Assembly (NCBI GenBank): GCA_033439795.1
Contig: JAUTDP010000008.1
Location: 62,001-126,000 of the forward strand
DNA: 64,000 nucleotides
From: Sordaria brevicollis
Taxonomy: Eukaryota; Ascomycota; Sordariomycetes; Sordariales; Sordariaceae
Direction: 5' to 3'
How positions within the stretch are numbered: position 1 is the first letter of the stretch; each line of letters opens with the position of its first letter. Under the pieces are notes generated by a model. It saw nothing but the letters and a program-made list of their open reading frames with translations. It was not told where the DNA came from and did no database searches. Of the stretch, positions 1 to 14,600 are shown in pieces. Position numbers and translations under genes: made by a program.

Positions 1-2808
1 TTAAATACGTTAGGCCGTTAGAATAGGTTTTAATTTGCCGGGTATTTTATTACGGGGAATTTTCGAAATATAGTATATTACGTAATTAGTAACGAAACGG
101 TCGACGTTACTAATTATTTTTAATTATTAATATTATATAGAAATTAGGCGTTTTATTTTATTCCGGCCTAAATAAACGGTAATAATTTTTACGTATAATT
201 TATAAATAATTTAGGCTTTTAGGGTATTAAACGGTATAATAAATTTATTAAAACGGGTAAAAATTTTATTAATAATTAATTAATATTTATTTTCCCCCCT
301 TTTAATTATATTTCGGTAGATTTTTAGGTTTAGGTAAGTTTTATTCTCGAATATAAGACGATTTATTAAAAAGTATCCTTTTAAACGTTTTTTATAATTA
401 CCCTCCGCGATTTTTAGGTTAATTTTTATAAGGGTTTTTAAAGACGAAATAAATGCGTAAACGGTAATAATATTATTAATTATATTATTAAATTATATTA
501 TACGGCCGTTCTTTAAATTTTTAAAGAGTTAGAAAGTACGTTGAATTTTTTATTTAATTTTTTAACTCTTTAAATTTTCCGCCTTCTTTAATAAAGTATT
601 AACCGTTGTATTTTCCCTTTTTAGCCGATATAATATAACGAAATAATATTAAGATAAGAATTCCGCTTAATTTACCTATTATAAATTTAGAAATTTTTTA
701 GTATTAAATTATTTAAGCGCTTTATTATCCGTAAGGATTAGGAAGGGTTCGTATAGGTTAATAAATTTTACCCGCTAATATTATAGGGCTTTAACGATAA
801 TTATTAATTTTTTATTATAAATTAAATAATTATATTTTATTTTATATATAATTTTGGAATAGAAAGTAACCGGACGCTATTCGTTATCGATTAATTAGGA
901 TAAAATTCCTATTATTATTTTATTTAAAGCGTCCACTTTTATTTATATTGGCCATTTATATTTAAAATATATTAAGATAAGTATTAATAATAATCGTCCT
1001 TTGAATTCCTCGAAGGTAATTTAATAATCCTTATTTTAATTAAAAACCTCTCTTTTTTTCGTTATTATTATTAATAATTTAGTAATCCGGTTATAATTTT
1101 TAACGAAATATTAATAGAAATTATAGAATTTTAAAAAGGATTATACTTTTTATATACTTATTAGAATTTACTAATCCTTTACGATTATAATCTTTTAAAA
1201 ATCGACGGATATATTATCGGTCCCGATAATAAAATTTAAGAATTTAATCTTCTCGACGTAAAATTTGTATTTATTTAGGTCCGTTTATAATCCCGCTACC
1301 TTTAACCTAATTAATACCTTTTTAACGTAGATTTTATATTCTTTTAAATTATTCGAGAAAATAAGGATATTATCGATATACGCATTATAAAAATTATTAA
1401 AATATTTTATTAATATTTTATTAATATATTATTAGAACGTTAACGGTCTATTAATTAATTTAAAGGGTAAAACCTTATACTTATACGTATTATATCTCGT
1501 TCGGAATATTATAAATTCTTTATTGTTAAGGTATATACGGATTCGATAGAAGGTTTATTTAATATCGATCTTCGAGAAAATCTTCACTTAATTAATCGTA
1601 GTAATAATTTTATTAATTAAGGGAAGAGGGTATTTATCTTTCCTTATAATAATATTAAATTTCCGATAATTTATATAAAATTTTAATTTATTATTAATTT
1701 TAGGTATAAAGAGGATAAGCGTTATTTAAAATATAGAATTACTTTCGATAAAACCTTTAATTAGCGCTTTATTTACGTATTTCCAATAAGCCTTTAATTT
1801 ATCGACCGATATTTTATATAATAAACTATATTTAAAGTTTTCGGATTTTATTCCATCTATTAAATCGATTTTATAATTATTAGTACGATAATTTAATAAA
1901 ATATCGGATTCCTTCTTATTAAATACGTTTAAATATTCGTAAATATATTTAAAGATTTCTTTTTTAATTCGTTCGCGTAACTTTACCTTATTTTTAGCGA
2001 AAGCTTATTTTTTACAATCGTTAATAAATCGGTCGAATTTATAAAAATTAATTACTTTTATATATTCTTATTTAACGAATATAAAAAAAGCGTCGGTATT
2101 AATTACCGTAAAGTCGTTATAATATTTATATTATTTTACACTATTTTTTTTAAATTAATATCGGCCCTACGCGTTTTTATTTTAAAGGGGGTCGTTTTTT
2201 CGTTTAATTTCTAATATTTCGATATATTTTCGTCGCGTAGGTATTACGTTTTCCTCTTTTATTCTTAAGGCGCATTAATTTAGTAATTATCGTTTTATTT
2301 TTATTAAATTTTTATTTTCTCTATATTAAATTAGTCGTTCTTTTAATTCTTCGAATAGTTTAATCGATCGGCCGGGTTTTATTAAGGGCGATAATATCGT
2401 ATTTTTAGCGAATATTTCGAATTTTTGGATACGTTTATTAAGAGCCGATAATATTATAATTATTTTATCGAAAATGAAGTTGGCGTTAGCGATATCGATT
2501 AAGACTTTGTATTTTTTTAATTAATATTTACTTAAAATAATATTATACTTCGAATTAACAATAATTATTATTTCTTTATTAAACCGTTAGCTTTATATTT
2601 TAATAATTCCTTTTAAATATTAATTAATCGTTTTATTATATTACCTAATATACCTTCCTATAGCGTAAGGATAAAAATTATATAATCTTTTTATTTTTTA
2701 TTTAATTATATTATTAATAAAGTCTTTATTTATAAAAATATTACCGTTTACTCCCGAATTAATAAATATATCGTTTATAAATAAAGTTTTTCTATTATTA
2801 CTTACTAT
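1..2808 (-). mobile_element. RIPed Ty3/gypsy pol remnant (5' part of pol), interrupted by the outer chromovirus
   Basis: Read on the minus strand, this segment shows a degraded gypsy-type pol. Near 2,746-2,760 there is an aspartic protease motif, N-S-G-V, which is D-S-G-A with two RIP transitions. Near 1,356-1,385 the reverse transcriptase motif Y-I-D-N-I-L-I-F is the Y-I-D-D box with one D to N change. Many in-frame stops interrupt it. The segment ends at the AATAT target site (2,809-2,813) of the plus-strand element, and its gag side resumes at 18,321. The distal pol and the 3' LTR lie left of the window. Confidence 0.75.
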
Positions 2809-2813
2809 AATAT
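2809..2813. repeat. Target-site duplication AATAT, left copy
   Basis: Five bases immediately before the 5' LTR of the outer element. They are identical to the five bases immediately after its 3' LTR at 18,316-18,320. A 5-bp duplication is usual for Ty3/gypsy integration. Confidence 0.88.
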
Positions 2814-3099
2814 TGTAAGGGTATCGCTAGGAAGGCCTAGGGGGACCCGTACAACCAGGGTACAATAGCCCAGGATAACGGATAAAATAGCGGATAAAAT
2901 AAGGATAGCAAAATATAATATAGAAGAAAGGATCTCGGAGTCCAGGCGCCGACCGTTCCGGACCTATAGGGAAGCGTATAAATATAAAAGAGGATAGCTC
3001 TTAACTAAAGATTTATATTTAACTAAATTAAAATCTTTTTCCTAAAATAAACCTACCTTATACGATTTATTCTTACCCTCTTATATTTATAACTTTATA
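2814..3099 (+). repeat. 5' LTR of outer chromovirus (286 bp)
   Basis: It aligns without length change to 18,030-18,315 and differs mainly by transitions. It contains the likely promoter TATA (gcgtataaatataaaagagg) near 2,983-2,997. In its right half this copy has lost more G than the 3' LTR (for example TTGGCT became TTAACT), as expected for RIP acting mostly on one strand. Confidence 0.92.
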
Positions 3100-4760
3100 A
3101 TTTTTTAATTTCTATAATTTTATTAACGAAGGCTATAAATATAATTAATAAGCGTAAAGAAAATTCGCGTAGAAAAAGCGTTATTAGTTCTCGCTATAAA
3201 AATAGTATAAGCCCGATATAAAAAACGTATAGCTATTTATATATTATTAATAATATAATTAAAGATCCCGCCGATAAAGGGGTTATTAATAAATATAGGG
3301 AAGATAATTACGAGGTAGCGTCCTACGAACCTAAGAATAATACCGCCCTAAAAAATCCTAATAATAAATTTAATAATATTAGCGATAATAAGCTGTAATC
3401 CGAATTTATATTACGCGAAGAGGCCGAAAGTGGTTTTAAATAAAAAATTTAAATACGGTTTAAAGAGCGGTATTTAATAAGGAATTTATATACCCTTAAT
3501 TATTATTATTCTAAAAATTCTTATTAATAGAAGGAATATTATATTAATAAAGGGGAATAATAATTATAAATAGAATTTCGTTAGGGTAGGAGCCCTTTAA
3601 AATTTAATTAGCGTAACCGTTCCCTATCCGTATATAGCCGTTTATTAAACGAATATTTTTAATCCCGTTCTCGTTTTTACTCTTATTCTTATTTTTAATT
3701 TCGTATTTATTCCCGCTTTTAAACTTACTCCCGCTCTCCGTCCGGCCGATCCGACCAATCCGGCTATTTTAATAGCCTTTCCCCCGTATAAAAGCGTTAT
3801 AAGCGGCGAACGTCCCGCGAATATAAATACGTAAAACGGCGCGAACGCTAAGGATTCGTAAAAATAATATTATAATTCCTATAAATATTATTATAATTTA
3901 TATAAAAAATTATAGGTTAGGGAAATAAAGAATCCTATTTACGTCTTCCTATATATAATATTTATAAATTAATAACGAATAATACGAACGCCGAAATTGA
4001 AAATTAAATTAATAGTATTAAAAATAGTAATTAAATTCGTAAGAATATTAATACTTATTAATTTATTTAATAAACCCTTTTTAAGGCCGATAATTTTATA
4101 ATTATTTTATAATATATATACTTTATTACCTTTTTTAATAATAAAGGTTAGAAGCGACTTATAGTATAAGAAAAATTCTTAAAGTTTATCCGTAAAGAAT
4201 ATATTACCCCTAAAGTTTATAAATTTAATATTAGAGAATAATTATTTTTTATACGTTAAAGCGATAATAAGGACCCGTAGAAATTATAGGACCGATATTA
4301 GCGTAATTATTAATAATTTAGTAAAAACGTTATTATAAATAAATAATCGGTATATAATTTCTTCTTTTAATTAAAAAAGGATATATATAATTACTTCTAT
4401 ACGTATTAAATCCCTATTAATAACCCGGTAAAAATTACTTCGAAGGTAATAAATTAATAGATTGAATTTAAAAATAAAAAATAAACCCTAAAGGACAAAA
4501 TAGGTAGAAGTCGCTATAACGAACGGTCTTTATACTATAAAGGGTCTTCGAATAATAAACACTTTAATTATAATAGGGATTATAATCGAAATTATAATTA
4601 GGATTATAACCGGGATTGTAATTCCGGAGGGCGTAAAAGCCGTAAAAGAGATTAATCCTTTAATAAATAGAATGGGGGTAATAACGAATTTGGTTTAAAT
4701 TATTATAATTATAGAAATAAAGGATATTATATTTATAATTATATAAAATATAGAAAGATA
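3100..4760 (+). pseudogene. RIPed gag of outer chromovirus
   Basis: A degraded plus-strand reading frame follows the 5' LTR. Its best landmark is at 4,701-4,742, where the codons give Y-x2-Y-x4-Y-x4-Y. Each Tyr codon is one RIP transition from Cys (TGT to TAT) or His (CAT to TAT), so the ancestral motif is the C-x2-C-x4-H-x4-C zinc knuckle of retroviral nucleocapsids. Many TAA/TAG codons interrupt the frame. Confidence 0.75.
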
Positions 4761-5199
4761 AGTAATTAAAACCGACCGAGAGAAAAAATTATTATTTAAA
4801 GCGTAATTACTGAATAAAATATTAAATATAATAATAATAAAAAAGATAATTATATTTCGGATACCAAAAAGTCGGTAAAAGGTTAAACTTTATAAAAGAA
4901 TTATTATTTAATAAGGTTAATAATTTTAAAATAATTAAAAGAAACGGGTTAGGTAGGATTTTTATAATATTAATTACGTTAAAGGGTTATTAATTAAAAG
5001 AATATATAAATTTAAATTTAAAAATAGAAGTTAATACCGTATATAAAAATTTTGCGAAGAAGTATAAATTAAAGAAAATAAAAACCGGTATTCTATTTAT
5101 TTTAATAAATACGAATAGTAAAAAGATATATTATTATAAAATATACGAATTAATATTTATTTTAAAAGATTGGAAGGGTTAGGAAAAAGAATTTATTTA

Positions 5200-8100
5200 A
5201 TTATTCTACGCGATTCGAAGAAATAGTCGGATATTATTATTATTATTATTTATACCGGGTATAGGTTTTAAAAATATTATTATATATATTAATAAGAACG
5301 AATTTGAATTTAAAGGGGTACTTTTTATTAATATTATAATTTTCGCGTATAAAGTAGTATATAATAACCGAATTTATATTATTAATTTAATTTTAATATA
5401 TAATTTATTAAAACCGGATTTTAAAAACGTAAACGAAGATAAAGAGCCGCCCGAAAGTGCGGCGGATAATATTCTTTTAACGTTAAAAGGGTTTAAAGAT
5501 ATATTTTTTAAAGAAAAAGTTAAAATATTATTATAATTATTAGACGTTAAATACGAAATTATCCTTAAAGAAAAGGAAAAAGTATTTAATATCTTTATTT
5601 ACTTTTTATTTATTATATAATTAAAAATATTATACGAATATTTAAAAGAGAATTTATAGATTAATTATATCCGTTACTCTTAAAATTCTATTAGAGTATC
5701 GATTTTATTTATATTTAAAAAGGATAGTATATTACAATTATATATTAATTACCGGGGATTAAATAAAATTATTATTAAAAATCGATATTTATTATTATTA
5801 ATTAGCGAATTAATAGACCGAATAATCGGCGTTAAAGTATTTTTTAAGGTTAATTTGTACGAAGCGTATTATCGGATCCGAATTAAAAAAGGGGATTAAT
5901 AGAAAACCGTTTTTAAAACGCAATATAATTATTTCAAATATATAATAATATTATTCGGGCTTATAAACGTATTCGCTATATTTTAAATATATATATATAA
6001 AGTATTTACGGGATTTATTAATTATATTTACATAATATATTTTAACGATATTTTAATTTATTCGAATTTTAAAGAAAAATATAATAAATATTTCCGTTTA
6101 ATCTTCGAACGTTTACGCGTTATTTAATTTTTTATAAAGGCGTTTAAATACGAATTTTATAAAAATTATATCGATTTCTTCGGCTATTAAATTATTATAA
6201 AAAAGGTAATAATAAATTCCGAATAGGTAAAAGTAGTCTAAGAGTAATTAATACCTAAATTTTTTTATAATATTTAAATATTCTTAAGATTTACTAATTT
6301 TTATTAATAATTTATATATTAATATTCTTATATAATAGGGCTTATTACCGATTTATTCAAAGGGAATAAAAATAGGCGGAAATTAAGCGCGTTTTATTAA
6401 ATTAAAGAGGTTAATAAAATATTTTAAACTTTAAAGGAAGCGTTTATAATAGTACCGATCCTTCGTTATTAAAATTTAATTAAAAAGATTAAAATCGAAA
6501 TAAACGCTTTATAGAAGGCTATTTCGGGAATTTTATTTTAATTTATAAAAGATATTTAATACTTTATAGCGTTCTTTTTTAAGAAATTAATAAACGTAGA
6601 ATAATAATAATATATAGGCTAATAAGAATTATTCGTTATTATAATTAATTTAAATTATTAAATATATTATTTAAAAGGATTTTTAAAGTTATTTATAATA
6701 TTTATAAATTATAAAGCATTAAAAAATATTACAGAATCGCTAGTGAGCGATTTGCGTAGAAGGTTTATTCGTTAAATCTATTAATTATTTTAATTCGATT
6801 TCGAAATAAAATACTAATCGGGAAAAACGAATTTAACGGATAATTTATCTAAGAGGCTAAATTATATAAAGGGGGATATAATTTATAGCGACGTTTTACC
6901 GACCTTTTAAAAGAAATTAAACTTTATTTCGGAATTATTAAATATAATTAGAAAGTAATTAAATTTTAAAATCCTATATCGGTATAAAAAGAAGTTTATA
7001 ATTTACGCCTTCGTTAAATAAATTCAATAAATAACGCGGTCCGTTATTATTATAAAAAATATTTTACTAATATAATTAATAAAAGGAGCGTTCTTTTAAA
7101 TTTTATTATATAAAATCGCAAGGAAAATAATATATTGAGAAATCCCTTAAATACCTTTAACGAATTAGGAATTTTATATTATTATAAAAGGATTTTAGCC
7201 TAAGGATTTAAATTTAACCGAACGGGTAACAATTATTTAATTTAAAGGGATTATAATCGGGGGATATAAATTAAATAATTAAAGGGTTTTTTATTTTAAA
7301 AAATAATTAATAATTTTTAAGGAAAGATTATTTTATAAGGAAATTTTATATTTTTATTATAATAATTTAAAGGCTAATTATATAAATACGTTTAAAACCT
7401 TGGAATTTATTAAAAAGAAGTTTTATTAGGAGGGTTTTATATAAAATATTTAGGAATACGTTACGAAGTACGAATTATATTAAGGGATTTAAAAACCCTA
7501 ATACCGACCTTACAGAGATTTCTAATCTTTGCTAATACCCGAACAATTTTTTTAAAAAATTAATATTAATTTTATTACTAATTTTCTACCGAATTAAAGG
7601 GCCGATAGGAAGATATATAACGTTATTTTAATAATTATAAACCGATTTATTAAAATAATTTTATTTATATTTATTATTAAAATATTTAATATAATTTCTA
7701 TAGCGTCCCTATTATATAAATACGTAGAGTACCGATTTAATTTATTATTAGGAATTGTAAATAATAAAAATAAATTATTTATTAGCGAATTTTAGAAGGA
7801 ATTTACTAAAACGCGTAGGATCCTACGAAGATTATTTATTATATTCTATTTATAAACGGATAAGTAAATAGAATATTTATATTAAATTATTAAAAAAATT
7901 TTATATATCCGAACTTTGGAAGGCGACCCTATATTTTAAAGTAAAGAATTCCCGGAAATAGAGTTCGCGTATAATAATTTTACGTATATAATTATAGGGG
8001 TTTCGCCGTTTGAAGCCTTATATAATTATTATTTATATATAATCGAATATATTAAGGGGTAGAATCCTATTAAGGTTTAAAGCGTAAAGGAGCGATTATA

Positions 8101-8390
8101 GAAATTAAAGGAAATTTATAAAATAATATAATATTATTAGAATTAAATAATAAAAGCGTAGAAGAAGGGGTATAATAAGAAGTATACGCCGATTAAATTC
8201 TAACCGGGCGACGTTATAAGTTTATTAATTAAAAATTTCCGATTTAAAAATAGGAAATTAATATTTACGTATATTAAAGTTAAAATATTAAAGAAAATTA
8301 ACTTTTAAGCGTATTAAATAATTTTATTAATATAATATAATTAAATATATAACGTTTTTCTAATTAATTTATTAGAATTTTAGAAGAATA
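5200..8390 (+). pseudogene. RIPed pol of outer chromovirus (RT, RNase H, integrase)
   Basis: The reverse transcriptase core reads Y-F-N-D-I-L-I-Y-S at 6,038-6,064 (ancestral Y-F-D-D). It is followed at about 6,173-6,200 by F-F-G-Y, typical of the Ty3 thumb region. The integrase C-terminal signature F-H-P-Q-T-D-G-Q-T-E can be read at 7,844-7,873 with H, P, Q and G codons altered by C-to-T or G-to-A changes. The frame is interrupted at 8,391-8,395 by the inner element and resumes after 16,083. Confidence 0.82.
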
Positions 8391-8395
8391 AAAAA

Positions 8396-8681
8396 TGTCA
8401 CAGGATTATACCTATACTATACCCGGTATACGCACTAACCACCTGTATAGGTGCCCAAATCCCTAGCGACTATTCCCGACCATAATACGCACGCTATAAT
8501 TCGATATAATCCAGATCTAATCACTTATAATTACGTATAATATTACGTAGGTACGTACAGACTAGGGTATAGACTCGCGCCTATATATCCAATCCTCTAT
8601 ATATACTTCTCCCTTCCCTTCTTTCGTATAATAATATATATTTTATCATATATTTAACGGTACTAATATTATCCCTTAATA
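8396..8681 (+). repeat. 5' LTR of inner chromovirus (286 bp)
   Basis: It is collinear with 15,793-16,078. Relative to the 3' copy, this LTR mostly shows G-to-A changes, plus some C-to-T. It keeps many of the Cs that the 3' copy has lost, including its TGTCACAGG start. Confidence 0.92.
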
Positions 8682-8689
8682 ATTTATTA

Positions 8690-11600
8690 TACCTTCTTTA
8701 ACGCTATGCGCGTAATTTTCGAGGAAGATTAATCGTTAATTATATTAATTAATATTAAAATTCGTTTCCTTAACGGCTAATACCCTAGCGACAATCCCGT
8801 AATTAATTCGAATTAAATAATTATTAAAACGAATATTATTACTACAGTCGTTTATATTCTCTTTTCCTTTATATTTATTAAAATATATTAATTTAAGCGA
8901 TTAATATCCGATTTAATCCCTATTATAATTATTAATATTTTCGTTATAGCTATTATATTTTCCGAAATCGGAAATATCGACTTTCGTAATATCGAATTTT
9001 AAAATTAATTTACCGACGCTATTTACGCGCTTAATAATAATTTTATTATTATCCCGGTTTTTATTATTTAAATTTTTAATTTAGGTAATTATTTTATATT
9101 CTTAACTATTATTTACGCATTCGCCTACTTTATATAATTTAACGTTATTTCCGTTACCGCCGAGTTTTAAAATATTAAAGAGGATTTTTAATAATCCGAG
9201 GATAAGAATAATTAATTACATTAGGATTTCGATTAGTTCTATATTTTAATCTAAAATAAAAATTAAATTAACGCGACTCTTAATATTAATTTCGCAATTT
9301 TTAAAATTAATTATACCCTTTAATTTTCGGACGCCGTTATTAAGTAATAAATTTAATATAACGCTTATAAATAAGCCTTCGCTAACGCCGCCTTTTAATA
9401 TAATAATATCGTTAACGATTTTTAAATTCGTTTAATTACCCTTTAATAAAGCCTATCCGACGTTTAAAAGCGCTATTTTAACTTTAAAATTAATTTTTAA
9501 AATATAATTAAGCGCGAAATAATTAAATATTAGAAGATAATTAACGACTTTTATTAATATTTATTTAAATTTATTAACTCCGCGTCTATACCCCTACCCG
9601 ATAATAATAATAATAGTAATTCTAATTTTAATAATTCTAAATCCGAATTTAATAATATAATTATTAATAACCCGGTCGGAAGTAACGGCGGTAATAATTA
9701 TAAATCGGTATTATATATCGTCGTTTCCCCTATTTTCGATAATATTAGTAAAATTCTTAAGAAAATTATTAAATTTTATTAATAGCGTATTAATATCCTA
9801 TTCGCTTTTAAAAATAAGCCTTTTACTTTTAAGACCGAGGATATTAAATTTTCCTTAATTTCCTACTCTTTTTATAATAAACCTTAAGAAGTAATCGAAC
9901 CCGAATTTATTAAAATTTTATTTAATAAACCAGTTAAATAATCTATTACCTTCGATTTATTTAAATAAATAATTAATAAATATAATAATATCGATATTGT
10001 AATTTAAATTCGTTATAAATTCGAGGATTTAAAAATAGGTAAAATAAAATAATTTAATTTCGAAGATAAATTCGTTATTATTATCGAGCGTTATTAATTT
10101 AATAATAATATAAAGATTTATTATTTCTATTAACGCTTAATTAAACGCTTTTATAACGCTATTACCCTATAGCGCCCTTAGCCTAAGGATAATAAATTCG
10201 ACGAATAGTTCGAAATAATTTACAATTTCGCTAAATAGTTCGAATAAAAAAATTAATATAATAAAATCGTTAACCCCTATTATAAATCTAATATTAATAA
10301 TTTTATTACCGGTTTTAACTCCGCTTTTAATAATACGAGCAATTCTACTCCCGAATTTACTATTAACGAAGGTAGTACCGCTATAAATCTCAACTCTATA
10401 TTCGCCTCTAACGTTTAAATTTTCTATATAATCGATAATAACGTATTCTAATATTATATAAAGATTAGTATTTATACCCGCTATAATTGTAAAAACTATT
10501 TTTCCGCCGAATATAAAGGTCGTATTTAATTTAAAAAGGAGGTGCCCGAGCGTAAATTACGTAAAGAGAAAGAAAAGGAAAAGAAAAAGAAAAAGGATAA
10601 AAAGGAAAAGGAGAAAAATAATAATAATAATAATAATTAATAATAGTACCCCGCTTAGGATTAATATAGATACAGCTAATATAATTACTATAATATTAAT
10701 ATTATAAATATTCCCGCTCCTAATATTCCGGCTTTTAATTACTTTATATTATAATAATAATCTATTTATTACCCTACCCCTATATACCCTTATAATTTCG
10801 TAAGCCCGGTTATAAGTAATAAGAATAATTTTATTAATAATTAAAGAAATATATAGCCTCCCATTTAAATTATAATTAAAAGTTAACGTTTATTAAATAT
10901 AAATAAAAAGGAAGATAATTAAAGAGTATCCTTATAATTAAATTTAAAATTATTAAAATTAATAAATCTTCTATAAATAACCGTTATAAATACCCTAATT
11001 TATTAAATTTTTCTATTTATTTATTTTATAAACCGTATAAAATATATTATATTATATTTATTAATAATAATTATACCGCCTTAGGGTTTATTAACCGTCG
11101 TTTCGTTTTACGTAATAATTTCCCAACTTTTAAATTCCAATTCCCCAAATTCCTATACCTCGCTAATAATTAAACGAAGGGGAATATTACGTATTTTAAT
11201 CATTTAATTATAAATACCAACGTATATTACGAATTTATCGATTTCTTTATTTATAATTTTATAAAAGATAACCCTATTATTTTCGAATATCCGTAATTAA
11301 TTTACTACGCCTTTAATATCGATTAACTTAGTAATTGCCTTATCTTCGGCTCCGTTTACGAATAACGTAATTACTTTCCTTTAAGAATACCCCGCTACTT
11401 ATATTATATACTGTTATTACGCAAATATAACGTTAATATACCCTTAATTACTATTCCTAGCGGCATACCCTCCACTATTATTCTTAAAAATTCCTTTAGG
11501 ATGCGATTAATATATTAGAAACCCTTTATTTTAAATATCCCCAATAAGGGAGAGCTAAATACCCCTACCTTATTATCGGAAGCTATTTATTAAATTTTTA

Positions 11601-14600
11601 TTTCTATAATTATTAAACGCGCCGTTCGTTAACGTTTTAATAAATTTAAATAGAAGGTCGTTAATAAAATAAGCGCGGTCTCTATTAATAAAATTATTAA
11701 CGGTTAAATTCTTATATTAACGGCTATAATATATTATTACCCCCTTCCCCTACTACGTATAATCCTTATACTATATCGCTTAGCTAAAGGAGTATATACT
11801 TCTTTCCCCGATTATTAAACGCTAGTCCGCCTTTATTATATTTTTAAAGGACCCTTCGATTTAATTAATATTAAAGAGTTTTTAATAATTATATTTAATT
11901 AATTCGTCGAAAAATATAAATTTTAAATTATCCGTACAACGAGGGCGAATATAATAAAAAAAATTTAATGTATAACGGATAAGGATAAAATAACGGAAGA
12001 AAAAGGCGCCCTAACTTTAAACGTAATTAACGATAATTTTACGGTTAATATAATTAAAGATATTATAAATAGTAAAGTAATTTATTATAAAAAGTTCTTT
12101 AATAGTAATTATTATATTTAAATCGATATATTTTACAATATTGGAAGTAAAGAAATTATTAAAATAATTAAAATCTCCGCTTTAATTATATTTATAAGCG
12201 ATACCTCCGATTTTTAAATTTGCGAAAAGATTATTAACCGTTATTTTACCGCTAATAATATTAATATTAGTAAAATTACATTTAAAAATATTATTAAATT
12301 CTACAAAAAAGTAAATAAACCTTTAAAAATTAACGTTTAAATTTAATAAAAATTACTTTAATAATATTAATAATAGACGAATAATTTCCGCTAAGAAAGT
12401 ATTAATATATTACCCCCTAACCGGTTTTACAATTTTAAATTCGAATTTAAATTTAACGCTATATTACCCGCTTCCTATAATCGTACTTTTAATTTAAAAG
12501 AATTTAACGTTATTAAAAAATAGATTAATAATAATTTGAAAAAGAAATTTATCCGGCTATCGTAATTAAAAACCTTTACTCTTATACTTTTAATTAAAAA
12601 GCCGGGAGGAGGAGTCCGCGTTTATATTAATTACCGAGGTATTAATAATATTATTTTTAAATCCCACTATTTATTTCTACTTATTAAAGAAATATTTAAC
12701 GTTATTTATTATATTAAAATTTTTATTAAATTAAATATTATTATTACTTTTAACCGGGTTTATATTAAAGAAAATTACGAATAATTAATTATATTTATAA
12801 TAAAATTTAGGTTATTCGAATCATTAATTATACTTTTTAACCTCTAAAGCGCTCTTAGCGCTTTCTAGAATTATATTAACGATATTTTATATAATATTTT
12901 CAACGTTTACGCGACCGCTTATTTCGATAATATCTTTATATATTTTAATAATAAGAAAGATTATAAGCGATATATTAACGACGTCCTCGAACGCTTAATT
13001 AAAGCTAGTTTAAATATAAATATTAATAAATATAAATTCTATACGAAATATACGAAATACCTCGGCTTAATTATTATACTAAGCGGTATTAAAATAGATC
13101 TAGATAAAATTAAAACCGTATTCGATTAAGCGCCCCTTTAATTTAAAAAATTATTTTAATAATTTTTCGGCTTCGTAAACTTCTATTAACGTTTTATTAA
13201 AATATTTTCGACGATAATATCCCTATTATACAAATTAATAAAGAAAAATATATTATAATTATAATCCAATTATTATTAATCCGCTTTTAACGTATTAAAA
13301 AAGGCCTTCGCGACCGGACTTATATTAAAAATTTATAATTAAATTAAAAAGACCGTAATCGAAATAAATATATTTAATTGGGTAATAAAGGGTATATTTT
13401 TATAATATAGCGATAATAAAATATTATACCTAATTATTTACTTTTTAATAAAATATATAGCCTAGGAATATAATTATAATATTTATAATAAAGAATTCTT
13501 AATTATTATTAAAGCGTTAGAAGAGTAGTAGCCCGAATTTAAAGGAGTATAATAATTATTCAATATCTTAATAAATTATAAAAATTTAAAGAGCTTTATA
13601 ATTAATAAATAATTTATATAACGGTATATATATTAATTATAATTCTTATTATATTTTAACTTTTAAATTTAATATACCTTAAAATTAAAGAATTTACGCC
13701 CCGATACCTTTAATAAGAAATTTAACAATATTTTTACGGGTATTAAAAACGAATACTTCGCTATCCGTTAATATACCCTTTTTTAACCCTTATAATTCGT
13801 AGATAATTACTTCGACGAAAAAGACCTAGCCTCTTATTATTCCCTCTCCTTAATAAACGATTACAAAGATAAATTAATCGACAATATTATTCTAAATAAT
13901 TACAAAAATTCTATATTCCTTTAAAAAGCGGTCTCCGTTTTAAACGATTTAAATAACTATAATTAATTAATTTCGATTTATAAAATCCTCTATAAAACTT
14001 TTAGCGAATATTAAATCACTTTTAACAGTATTATTAAATAGCGCGATTATATAATAATCGACCTTTATAATAAAAAATTCTAATTTTAATTAATTAATCG
14101 CTAATATAATTCATTTAGCGTAAACCACTTTAATTATAACGTTATTTATAAATTCCTATCCTAAAAATTCTATTAAAAAGGTATAGTTAACGACGTACGT
14201 ATATTTTATAAAATTTACTTACTTTATATAAAGACTAAATTCCTTAAACGTAACTTTATTAACCTCTTTAAAACCTTATCCGTTATATTAACTCTTTAAA
14301 TCCGTATTTCTATCGATTATATTATTCCGTTCTCTAATAATTTCTACTTTAATTAAAAATTTAAATATATTTACATCGTTATTAACCGGTTAATAAAAAT
14401 ACAATACTTTATATTAATAATTATATTATCGGTAAAAGAATTAATCGAACGTTTTATCGATTACGTATATTACCTTTATAACCTTTTAAATTCTATCCTT
14501 TTAAATAAAAATATTTAATTCGTATTATAATTTTAATCCTCTTTATACTAACGTTTAAATATTAAACACACTTTAACCTCCGCTTTCTACTTTTAAATAA